Shown here: positions 8,019-15,652 of the stretch, piece after piece
Position numbering within the stretch: position 1 is the stretch's first letter
Layout: each line of letters opens with the position of its first letter
Assembly (NCBI RefSeq): GCF_001642955.1
Contig: NZ_LWSK01000041.1
Span: forward strand, 1 to 46,122
Reading direction: 5' to 3'
DNA length: 46,122 nt
Origin: Rubripirellula obstinata
GTDB lineage: Bacteria > Planctomycetota > Planctomycetia > Pirellulales > Pirellulaceae
Notes under the pieces: model-generated
Seen by the model: the letters and a program-made list of their open reading frames with translations, nothing else
Told to the model about the DNA's origin: nothing
The model's database searches: none
Made by a program: the position numbers and the translations under genes

Positions 8019-9518
8019 TTAAACCGCAATCTTGCGCTGCGACGCAAACTTCGCTTTTGCGTGGTCGATCGCCTCGCCACACCAGGATCTGGTCTGTCCA
8101 GTTCCCGCGCACACCATTGCGACGCAGACCAACGTTACCCAAGGCCCCATCAACAACGTCGCCGGTAACAAGGTGGCAACGATGGTGCTTTGGTCCAACG
8201 GGTAACCGAATCGATTCATCGCGACCCACAATCCCAGCAGTACAACACCGTTGGAAACCAGCGTTGCGACCACTGCGCCGTGCAGTCCCCAAATCGGCAA
8301 CAGTGCATAGTTCATCGCGATGTTCAGGGCAAAGCCAACGCCGATCGCAACAGCGACCCACTTACCTTTTTCGGCAACCCACAAATAATCTTGTCCAATG
8401 TTGCCCAGTGAAATCCAGATGCAAAACACAAACGTCATCGGCATCATCGCGAGCCCGGCACTGTACCGATCCTGAAGTGCGTTCTCAAAAAACCAGGGTG
8501 CAAGCAGCAATGAAACCGCGGCACCGGCGGTAAAGAATGCCGACATCGCAAACAGAATCCGGCGCAGCTTCTCGCGAACTTCTTGCGTTTTCCCCGCTTC
8601 CCAATCTGCCGTCAGGTAAGGCATCAGCACACCGCTGACCATCGTTGCCAACGACACCAACAGCATGGGAATGATTCGTCCGCTGTGGTATTGCCCGACG
8701 GCTGCTTGAGTCACCTCTTCGCTGCCCGGCATCATGTGCAAAATCATATAGCGGTCTGACAAAGTGAACGTGTTGGTCAGCAAGTTCATCGCCCAAATCG
8801 CAGCCGCGTACGGCAACAACCGCTGCCACATCGCTGGGGGTGCGAAAGGTTCTTCGCTGATCGGCAGCCCCTTCCAACCCGACGCCAATGAAATCAGGCC
8901 TGGAACCATCGAAAGAATCGTGGCAGCGATAAAGCCGTAAACCAGCCCCACCAAACCGCCGCCGACTCCTAACCAAATCACGGCGATCACCGTGAAAGCG
9001 ATGCTCTGAACAAACTGCATCATCGACGCCACGCGAACCTGTCGCAGCGAAGACACCAACTGATAGATAAAATTAAAGACGACAATGGCAACCACGCCAA
9101 CGCCAACGCTGTAGACCAACGCGGCATTCTGAGGCTCCAAAAAGACCAGCCAACCGAACCAGTCCGGTGCGATCATGATCCCGGCGAAACAGATCGCCCC
9201 AAGAATTCCGGTGGCGATCAACAACCGCCTGACGAACTGTGGCAAATGCCCGCGAATCCGATAGTGTTCGACGTAACGAGGCAGCGATCCTGGCAAGCCC
9301 AACAACATCACTGGCGTCATCATCGTGATGAAATCGTAGGCCATCGACCATTGACCGACGACGGCATCGTCCAGCATCCGGCAAAACCAAATGCCACGAA
9401 AAAATCCCATGCCACGCTGGATGATGGTCATCGCCAACATCACTGCCATCCCGATTGCCAAAGAATCAGCGGCAAAACTGCGTACGTCTTGCTTGGATTC
9501 AGGTGCAGGTTGAGTCAT
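8019..9518 (-). CDS. Polysaccharide flippase (Wzx/MATE-like MOP superfamily)
   Basis: The 499-residue chain is strongly hydrophobic, with roughly 12-14 predicted membrane segments spread over its length. It opens with a cytoplasmic tail (MTQPAPESKQDVRSFAADS) and then IGMAVMLAMTIIQRGMGFFRGIWFCRML, which resembles the oligosaccharide flippase family. These inner-membrane proteins move lipid-linked glycans or related molecules across the membrane. The start at 9518 is the first ATG, and length agrees with the family. The gene stands alone: upstream is a 280-bp gap to the DUF3127 gene on the other strand, and downstream are the 216-bp repeats. Without neighbouring glycan-assembly genes the substrate is unknown. 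Confidence 0.85.
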   Translation of the reverse strand: MTQPAPESKQDVRSFAADSLAIGMAVMLAMTIIQRGMGFFRGIWFCRMLDDAVVGQWSMAYDFITMMTPVMLLGLPGSLPRYVEHYRIRGHLPQFVRRLLIATGILGAICFAGIMIAPDWFGWLVFLEPQNAALVYSVGVGVVAIVVFNFIYQLVSSLRQVRVASMMQFVQSIAFTVIAVIWLGVGGGLVGLVYGFIAATILSMVPGLISLASGWKGLPISEEPFAPPAMWQRLLPYAAAIWAMNLLTNTFTLSDRYMILHMMPGSEEVTQAAVGQYHSGRIIPMLLVSLATMVSGVLMPYLTADWEAGKTQEVREKLRRILFAMSAFFTAGAAVSLLLAPWFFENALQDRYSAGLAMMPMTFVFCIWISLGNIGQDYLWVAEKGKWVAVAIGVGFALNIAMNYALLPIWGLHGAVVATLVSNGVVLLGLWVAMNRFGYPLDQSTIVATLLPATLLMGPWVTLVCVAMVCAGTGQTRSWCGEAIDHAKAKFASQRKIAV

Positions 9519-9798
9519 GGAGAAATCGCAGGCGAAAACACGGGTGGGCGAAGATCACTGAAATGTGACTCGCTTCCGATGACCGCTCGGCAACGAAATC
9601 CTGACTGCCAGCCTGTAAATGACCAGACGTGTCAAACGGTGCCGGTTATATGGGAAATAGCGATAACGAGCCGGTGGATGCACGTTAAAACGAAGGCGAA
9701 AACCGGCGTTAGAACCGGAATGGCCCGTTTGGCTGATCCACCTGATCCGCTACAATCCGTAACCCACATGAACGCACCTCTAAACTGAAGATGACTCA

Positions 9799-10179
9799 AT
9801 GAGCGACCCCAAAGTCACCGGCGTTGTCCACCTGATCGAAGAAACAAAAACCTACGGCCAAAAAGGCTTTCGCAAGCGCATGGTGGTTTTAGAACAGGAC
9901 AAGGGCAGCTTTACCAACTACGTCCCCGTCGATTTCACCCGCGATTCTTGCGACAGCGTTGACGAAATGAATGTGGGTGACGAAGTCGAAATCGTGTACC
10001 GGCTCAACGGTCGTCGCTGGCAAAAAGACGAACAGAGCGAAGTCAAATTCTTCCTCAACGCCGAAGCACTGACATTCCAGATCAAGGGCAATGGTGCGGG
10101 CAGCAACACGTCGACCGAAAACGTCCGCGACGCCAACGACGCCTTCGCCGAAGCCGGCGACGACGAAGCACCTTTTTGA
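9799..10179 (+). CDS. DUF3127 domain protein
   Basis: The 126-residue protein contains KVTGVVHLIEETKTYGQKGFRKRMVVLEQD and FTRDSCDSVDEMNVGDEVEIVYRLNGRRW, the pattern of DUF3127, a small beta-rich family found in Bacteroidetes and Planctomycetes. A single OB-like barrel is plausible, and some members have been suggested to bind single-stranded DNA, but no function is established. The C-terminal 30 residues are acidic and low in complexity (ENVRDANDAFAEAGDDEAPF), reminiscent of the acidic tails of single-strand binding proteins. That resemblance is inference. The gene converges on the truncated haemoglobin gene across an 80-bp gap. Confidence 0.8.
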   Translation: MSDPKVTGVVHLIEETKTYGQKGFRKRMVVLEQDKGSFTNYVPVDFTRDSCDSVDEMNVGDEVEIVYRLNGRRWQKDEQSEVKFFLNAEALTFQIKGNGAGSNTSTENVRDANDAFAEAGDDEAPF

Positions 10180-10259
10180 ATTAGGTAAGAAGGAATTGGG
10201 TTTTCGGTATTAGGAAAAAACCACCTAACGCCTAATCTCCAACTGCCAATACCTACTGT

Positions 10260-10643
10260 TCATCCATCGACATTGGCTTCGCCGGTGATCTTGTCTTTAT
10301 AGGTCGCCAATCGGCCAAGGCATTGATCGATTTCTTCCTTGGAAGCTCCACGAGCTTCCACCGCGTCGGCGAAGTGACCGCAGAATTTTGCGAAGTGTTT
10401 TGCAGTGATCCCACGCCCGCGATGGATTGCATTGAGTTCCGCTCCGGTGTACTCCACCGGTCCATCCAGTGCGGATGCAATGAACTGGTACTGCATCCGT
10501 CGCAATCGTTCCATCGGCACCCCTGTGAAGAAAGGTGCGAGCGTGTCATCGCGGAGGACTCGGTCATACATTTCATTGATAATCACTTGAACACCCTCGG
10601 CCCCGCCCAGTCGTTCAAACAATCGATCGCTTTGCTCACTCAT
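10260..10643 (-). CDS. Group I truncated haemoglobin (trHbN type)
   Basis: The protein, 127 residues from the ATG at 10643, is a 2-on-2 globin that binds haem and oxygen, and in known members detoxifies nitric oxide. Alignment by eye to the mycobacterial trHbN pattern gives B10 Tyr26 (EMYDRVL), E11 Gln51 (RRMQYQFIA) and proximal F8 His74 (NAIHRGRGIT). The LFERLGG opening and GPVEYTGAEL segment are also family features. An upstream in-frame ATG at 10661 would add six residues (MRVRNP). It stands alone, converging on the DUF3127 gene. Confidence 0.92.
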   Translation of the reverse strand: MSEQSDRLFERLGGAEGVQVIINEMYDRVLRDDTLAPFFTGVPMERLRRMQYQFIASALDGPVEYTGAELNAIHRGRGITAKHFAKFCGHFADAVEARGASKEEIDQCLGRLATYKDKITGEANVDG

Positions 10644-10784
10644 GGGATTTCTCACTCGCACTTCGGCTTCAAGGTGATGTGGTTGATAACGATTCGATCA
10701 TCATTCTGAATCGAACCGACAACCAATCATAGCCGACGCAAACCGTCTTCGCTGCCATGTGCGAAACAGCTCACTTCGCCCAAA

Positions 10785-11178
10785 GTCGCCCCGCCGCCGT
10801 AGACTCCCCAACACCGATCATCACAAACCAAAAGATCATTCAATCACAAAGTAGCATGGCGGCCCCCCGCCGTGGTCTCCCCAACACCGATCATCGCAAA
10901 CCGAAAGATCATTCAATCACAAAGTAGCATGGCGGCCCCCCGCCGTGGACTCACAACACCGATCAGCACAAACCGAAAGATCATTCAACCACAAAGTAGC
11001 ATGGCGGCCCCCCGCCGTGGTCTCCCCAACACTGATCATCACAAACCAAAAGATCATTCAATCACAAAGTAGCATGGCGGCCCCCCGCCGTGGTCTCCCC
11101 AACACCGATCATCACAAACCGAAAGATCATTCAACCACAAAGTAGCATGGCGGCCCCCCGCCGTGGTCTCCCCAACAC
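10785..11178. repeat. Tandem array of a 73-bp repeat, about five copies
   Basis: The phrase GTAGCATGGCGGCCCCCCGC occurs at 10851, 10924, 10996, 11069 and 11142, a period of 72-73 bp. Between copies lies CACCGATCATCACAAACC-AAAGATCATTCAA-CACAAA with only scattered changes. A degraded partial copy starts the array near 10785. Each unit contains a GGCGGCCCCCCGCCG palindromic core. Short open frames across the array result from the repeat and are not genes. The rest of 10662-11429 shows no gene; it leads to hsdM. Confidence 0.92.
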
Positions 11179-11429
11179 AAACAGAATGATCACTTAACCA
11201 CAGCCGAGCAAACAACTGTGCCAAACCTGTTTGATTTAACAATTGGCCGTTTCGCTCTGGTGCGATAAGTAGCTCACTCCTTCAAGAGTTGGTTTGACCC
11301 ATTACATTTCCACTTGCGCCGGTCGGGCAGTCTCATTCTGGTCGTGTTTGGATAGGTCCCAAATGGTTACACTATTTGGCCTCATCAGAATTTCACGCGA
11401 CATCACCAAGCGGATCTCGACTGACATCT

Positions 11430-13070
11430 ATGGCCAAGAAATCAAGCTCAACGAAACAAGCCACTCCCAACAAGTCAAAAGCTGCAAAGAAGGCTGCCGA
11501 CTCGAAGCGATCGTTTGAGCAAAACCTTTGGGACACCGCCGACAAACTGCGGGGTAGCGTCGAATCATCCGAGTACAAACACGTTGTCCTCTCGCTGATC
11601 TTCTTGAAATTCGTCAGCGACCGGTTTGAACATCGCCGCGCCGCCCTGATCGCCGATGGCAAAGGCGACTACGTCGACATGGTGGAGTTCTACACCATGG
11701 AAAACATCTTCTACCTGCCCGAAGACTCTCGCTGGTCGACGATCGCGGGACAAGCCAAGCAGGACGACATCGCCGTCCGTATCGACAGTGCCCTGCACGC
11801 GGTCGAAAAGAACAACCCGTCGCTCAAGGGTGCCTTGCCGGACAATTACTTCTCGCGGATGGGCATCGACGTCGCCAAGCTGGCCGCGTTGATCGACAGC
11901 ATCAACAACATCAGCACCATCGCCGATGAAGGTGGCGAAGGTGGCGAATCAGAAGAAGACATCGTCGGCCGCGTCTACGAATACTTCTTGGGTAAGTTCG
12001 CGGCCACCGAAGGCAAAGGGGGCGGTGAGTTCTATACGCCCAAGTGCGTGGTCAACCTGATCGCCGAAATGATCGAGCCGTACAGCGGCAAGATCTATGA
12101 CCCCTGCTGTGGCAGCGGCGGCATGTTTGTTCAGTCGGTCAAGTTCGTCACCAGCCACTCGGGCAACCAGAAAGACATCTCGATCTACGGGCAAGAGCAA
12201 ACCAGCACGACGTACAAGCTGGCCAAAATGAACCTGGCCATTCGCGGCATCTCGGGCAATCTGGGCGAAGTCCCCGCCGACACGTTTTTCAAGGATCAGC
12301 ATCCGGACTTGAAGGCCGATTACATCATGGCCAATCCGCCGTTCAACCTGAAAGCGTGGCGAGCGACGGACGAACTGGTCGACGATCCTCGTTGGAGCGG
12401 TTACGACGTGCCGCCGACCGGCAACGCCAACTACGGCTGGATCCTGCACATGGTGTCGAAGCTGTCCGAAAACGGCATCGCCGGTTTTGTGCTGGCCAAC
12501 GGTGCGATGTCGACCAGCACCAGCGGCGAGGGCAAGATCCGCCAAAAGTTGATCGAAAACGATCTGATCGACTGCATGATCGCGCTACCCGGTCAGTTGT
12601 TTTACACGACTCAGATTCCTGTTTGTTTGTGGTTCGTCACCAAGAGCAAGCAGGCTCGCGAGGTGAAGGGCAACAGCGCGCTCAATCAGCGCCAGCGTGT
12701 TGGCGAGACGTTGTTCATCGACGCTCGCAACCACGGCACGATGGTCGACCGCACGCACAAGGAATTGACGCCAGACGACATCGACGAGATCGCGAGAACC
12801 TATCACGCGTGGCGAGGCGAATCGAAGGACGGCGACTACGAGGACCAACCCGGCTTTTGCAAAAGCTCGACACTGCGGGACATCCAAGCCAACGACTACG
12901 TGCTCACCCCGGGCCGCTACGTCGGCGCGGCACCGCTGGAAGACGACGGCATCCCGTTTGAAACCAAGATGACCGACTTGACCGCGACACTGTACGAACA
13001 GATGGATGAAGCGGAGAAGCTAGATCAAGCGATCCGGAAGAATCTGGAGGTGCTGGGTTATGGGGAGTGA
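11430..13070 (+). CDS. hsdM: Type I restriction-modification, DNA methyltransferase subunit HsdM
   Basis: This is the N6-adenine methyltransferase subunit of a type I system. An HsdM N-terminal helical domain (SFEQNLWDTADKLRGSVESS) is followed by the SAM-binding motif DPCCGSGGMF at about residues 224-233 and the catalytic NPPF at 302-305. The start is the ATG at 11430, giving 546 residues; upstream codons in the same frame read into non-coding DNA. The first 27 residues form a Lys/Ala/Ser-rich basic tail (MAKKSSSTKQATPNKSKAAK). The stop overlaps the hsdS start by 11 bp (ATGGGGAGTGA), so the two are translationally coupled. The complex with HsdS alone methylates; with HsdR it also cleaves. Confidence 0.96.
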   Translation: MAKKSSSTKQATPNKSKAAKKAADSKRSFEQNLWDTADKLRGSVESSEYKHVVLSLIFLKFVSDRFEHRRAALIADGKGDYVDMVEFYTMENIFYLPEDSRWSTIAGQAKQDDIAVRIDSALHAVEKNNPSLKGALPDNYFSRMGIDVAKLAALIDSINNISTIADEGGEGGESEEDIVGRVYEYFLGKFAATEGKGGGEFYTPKCVVNLIAEMIEPYSGKIYDPCCGSGGMFVQSVKFVTSHSGNQKDISIYGQEQTSTTYKLAKMNLAIRGISGNLGEVPADTFFKDQHPDLKADYIMANPPFNLKAWRATDELVDDPRWSGYDVPPTGNANYGWILHMVSKLSENGIAGFVLANGAMSTSTSGEGKIRQKLIENDLIDCMIALPGQLFYTTQIPVCLWFVTKSKQAREVKGNSALNQRQRVGETLFIDARNHGTMVDRTHKELTPDDIDEIARTYHAWRGESKDGDYEDQPGFCKSSTLRDIQANDYVLTPGRYVGAAPLEDDGIPFETKMTDLTATLYEQMDEAEKLDQAIRKNLEVLGYGE

Positions 13071-14442
13071 TTGGACCGATAGCGCCTTAGAAGACTGCAT
13101 GTCAGCAATAATTGACTATCGCGGAAAAACACCGAAGAAGACTGATACTGGAATTCCGCTGATTACAGCCAAGATCATCAAAGACGGAAGGATTCAGCCA
13201 GTGACTGAATTCATCGCACCGTCCGACTACGAGTCATGGATGCGGCGAGGAATTCCCAAGCCGGGCGACATCGTCTTAACCACAGAAGCCCCACTCGGCG
13301 AAGTCGCAGAACTCGACGACAGAAAAGTCGCCCTCGCACAACGTGTGATTACGTTGCGAGGTAAAGCTCAAGTATTGCACAATCGTTTTCTGAAATATTT
13401 ATTGATTTCAAATTATGTGCAACACCAGTTAGACGGGAGAGGAACAGGCACCACCGTAAAAGGCATCAAACAATCAGAGTTGCGAAAAGTGCGACTTCGT
13501 TTTCCGCCTTACGAAGAACAAAAGGCTATCGCCCACATCCTCGGAACTCTCGACGACAAGATCGAGTTGAATCGTCGGATGAATGGGACGTTGGAGTCGA
13601 TGGCACGAGCGTTGTTCAAGAGTTGGTTTGTGGATTTTGATCCGGTGATCGACAATGCCTTGGCGGCCGGGCACAGCATCCCCGATCCACTCGCCGCCCG
13701 AGCCTCGGCCCGCCGCGCCCTCGGCCCCCAGCGTAAACCCCTCCCAGAAAACATCCGCACCCTCTTCCCCGCCTCCTTCACCTTCGATGAACAAATGGGC
13801 TGGATCCCGGATGGGTGGTCCATCAAAAAGCTCGTTGAGCTTACATCTGACATCGGTAGCGGCGCTACACCCCGAGGTGGCGCGAAAGTCTATGTTGAAG
13901 AAGGCATAGCACTCGTACGCAGCCAAAATGTATTTGACCGTCAGTTCGTGTGGGATGGTTTGGCAAGAATTACAGATGAGGCGGCAGCAAAGCTCAGCAA
14001 TGTAGCCCTTCGACAAGACGATATCCTGTTTAACATTACAGGTGCATCCGTCCTCCGGACATGCATCGTTGATCCAATTGTTCTACCGGCCCGTGTGAAC
14101 CAACACGTTGCGAGAATACGTGCCCGGGCTGGCGTATCACATTGGTTTTTGCATGAACACTTAGTGCACCCCAAAATGAAAAACCACCTGATCGGTTTAA
14201 GTGCGGGGGCGACTAGAGAAGCCATTACGAAGGGAGATCTACAAGGAATTGAGTTGATTTCGCCACCCGAAGTAATGATGGACGCATTCAACAAATACGC
14301 CGAGCCATTATATCGCAAGAAGGATGTCTCAAGTGGGGAGTCGCAAAGTCTCGATGCACTCCGCGACACCCTTCTCCCCAAACTCCTCTCGGGCGAACTT
14401 CGCATTCCGGAGGCTGAAAAACTGGTGGCGGACAGCGTATGA
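13060..14442 (+). CDS. hsdS: Type I restriction-modification, specificity subunit HsdS
   Basis: The 460-residue specificity subunit has the usual two target-recognition domains. The first (about 1-150, starting DWTDSALEDCMSAIIDYRGK) and the second (about 245-405, starting GWIPDGWSIKKLVELTSDIG) each recognise half of a bipartite site. The conserved spacer helix is at about 155-195 (IAHILGTLDDKIELNRRMNG), and the C-terminal helix contains LDALRDTLLPKLLSGELRIP. The second domain is more AT-rich than the first, which is common for exchanged recognition domains. The start overlaps the end of hsdM. Downstream, 458 bp separate it from the AbiEi-like gene instead of hsdR following directly. Confidence 0.95.
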   Translation: MGSDWTDSALEDCMSAIIDYRGKTPKKTDTGIPLITAKIIKDGRIQPVTEFIAPSDYESWMRRGIPKPGDIVLTTEAPLGEVAELDDRKVALAQRVITLRGKAQVLHNRFLKYLLISNYVQHQLDGRGTGTTVKGIKQSELRKVRLRFPPYEEQKAIAHILGTLDDKIELNRRMNGTLESMARALFKSWFVDFDPVIDNALAAGHSIPDPLAARASARRALGPQRKPLPENIRTLFPASFTFDEQMGWIPDGWSIKKLVELTSDIGSGATPRGGAKVYVEEGIALVRSQNVFDRQFVWDGLARITDEAAAKLSNVALRQDDILFNITGASVLRTCIVDPIVLPARVNQHVARIRARAGVSHWFLHEHLVHPKMKNHLIGLSAGATREAITKGDLQGIELISPPEVMMDAFNKYAEPLYRKKDVSSGESQSLDALRDTLLPKLLSGELRIPEAEKLVADSV

Positions 14443-14459
14443 CCGCAATCAAAATAGAA

Positions 14460-14551
14460 GACGCAGAGACGCAAGGGCGCAAAGCCGCAAGGAAGAGTGG
14501 TCAGGCACGACGACTCCCCTTTGCGTCCTTGCGCCTTCGCGTCTTTGCGTC
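14460..14551. repeat. Long imperfect inverted repeat after hsdS
   Basis: Positions 14460-14490 (gacgcagagacgcaagggcg...) pair imperfectly with 14521-14551 (...cgccttcgcgtctttgcgtc) around a 30-nt loop. The right arm is followed by six A residues. It could form a strong transcript hairpin between hsdS and the AbiEi-like gene. The remainder of 14552-14900 shows no gene that I can support. Confidence 0.7.
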
Positions 14552-14900
14552 AAAAAAGATCGGTGTACGACTCCAACTCTCTACAGGTAGCTGACGGGTC
14601 CGTTTCCACGCCACCAATGTTTCATTGCAGTGGTTTTGTACCATCAAGTCGCAAATTTCAGCTTTCCCAAACCGTGCTCGCAGGGTAAGAATCTGTCGGG
14701 ACTTGCCGGGATTCCCCGACGATATCTGAAAAGGAAGGATCGAGGCCGTCCACGACTGATGGGGAGCCAGCTAGACGTAAAGTGGCCAAAACGCCAGCCT
14801 CTATCGCCGAATCTTCTGCATTTTGAGCTTCCCACGGCCATCACAAGGGTACATAATCACTCCAGGTAAAAATAAGTGGAGTTCTTTCGTACATTTTCAG

Positions 14901-15518
14901 ATGAGCCCAACAACACATTCGACTGCCATCCAATCCGCGATCGACATCATCAACCAGAACCAGGGAATGATGCGAATGGCAGAGGCGGTGCGCGCAGGGA
15001 TTCACCGGAACACCCTGCAAAGAATGGCTGAGTGCGGAGTCGTGGTTCGGGAAAGCCGGGGACTCTATCGCCTAGCGGATAAGCCTCCGCTGGGAAATCC
15101 GGATCTCGTGACTGTCACCGCCAAGGTGCCCAAGGGCGTGGTGTGCCTGATTTCCGCCCTGGCAATTCATGAACTGACAACTCAGATCCCGCACGAGGTT
15201 TATCTGGCGATTGCTCGTAACGCGTCTCCACCACAAATGGACTATCCGCCCATCCGTACCTTTCGGTTCAGCGACAAGGCATTTGTCGAAGGAATCGAAC
15301 AGGTGACGATCGATGGCTTCAAGATTCCCGTCTATTGTCGTGAGAAAACGATTGCCGACTGTTTCAAGTTTCGCAATCAGATCGGCCTGGACACTGTCAT
15401 TGAAGCGATCAAATTCTACAAAGGTCAACCCAAACGAAACGTTCAGGCGCTCCTGGACTATGCGAGCACTTGCCGAGTATCGAGGCCGATTCGTCCGTAC
15501 CTGGAATCCATCCTGTGA
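14901..15518 (+). CDS. AbiEi-family antitoxin / transcriptional regulator
   Basis: The 205-residue protein matches the AbiEi type IV antitoxin family. An N-terminal winged helix (IDIINQNQGMMRMAEAVRAG, then HRNTLQRMAECGVVVRESRGLYRL) precedes a C-terminal domain with KGVVCLISALAIHEL, IPHEVYLAI and CREKTIADCFKFRNQIG. In known AbiE systems this protein represses the operon and counters the nucleotidyltransferase toxin AbiEii. The start is the ATG at 14901; an earlier in-frame ATG at 14823 would add 26 atypical residues. Its stop overlaps a GTG start (GTGA) of a short frame resembling the AbiEii N-terminus. It sits between hsdS and hsdR on the same strand, so it may control hsdR or stabilise the island. 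Its toxin appears lost. Confidence 0.85.
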   Translation: MSPTTHSTAIQSAIDIINQNQGMMRMAEAVRAGIHRNTLQRMAECGVVVRESRGLYRLADKPPLGNPDLVTVTAKVPKGVVCLISALAIHELTTQIPHEVYLAIARNASPPQMDYPPIRTFRFSDKAFVEGIEQVTIDGFKIPVYCREKTIADCFKFRNQIGLDTVIEAIKFYKGQPKRNVQALLDYASTCRVSRPIRPYLESIL

Positions 15519-15652
15519 ATAAGAAGAACATCAGGGATGTCCCCGCGTCGGTTCGAGCAAGACTAGCCACTCTTTCCCCGGTCGCTGACGCAATCGTCCG
15601 TGACTTGCCATTCGTTAAAAACTGGACATCAGGCGGGCCATGGCAGGAATAG
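15515..15652 (+). pseudogene. Truncated AbiEii toxin remnant
   Basis: A 45-residue frame begins at GTG 15515, overlapping the antitoxin stop by four bases as intact abiEi-abiEii pairs do. Its first residues (VNKKNIRDVPASVRARLATL) resemble the usual start of AbiEii/AbiGii toxins, in which an ASVRARLL motif follows a short tail. After ATLS the similarity stops, and the frame ends at 15652 inside the first codons of hsdR. The nucleotidyltransferase core is therefore absent. I infer a deletion that removed the toxin and joined its N-terminus to the hsdR leader. A purposely small leader peptide coupling hsdR translation is the alternative. Confidence 0.55.

Noticed and set aside
10872-11242. Several short open frames in the 73-bp array
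   Set aside because: They repeat with the array unit and encode the same segment several times; no start signals or families.
14460-14557. Intrinsic terminator after hsdS
   Set aside because: The stem is imperfect and followed by A residues, not T residues, on the + strand.
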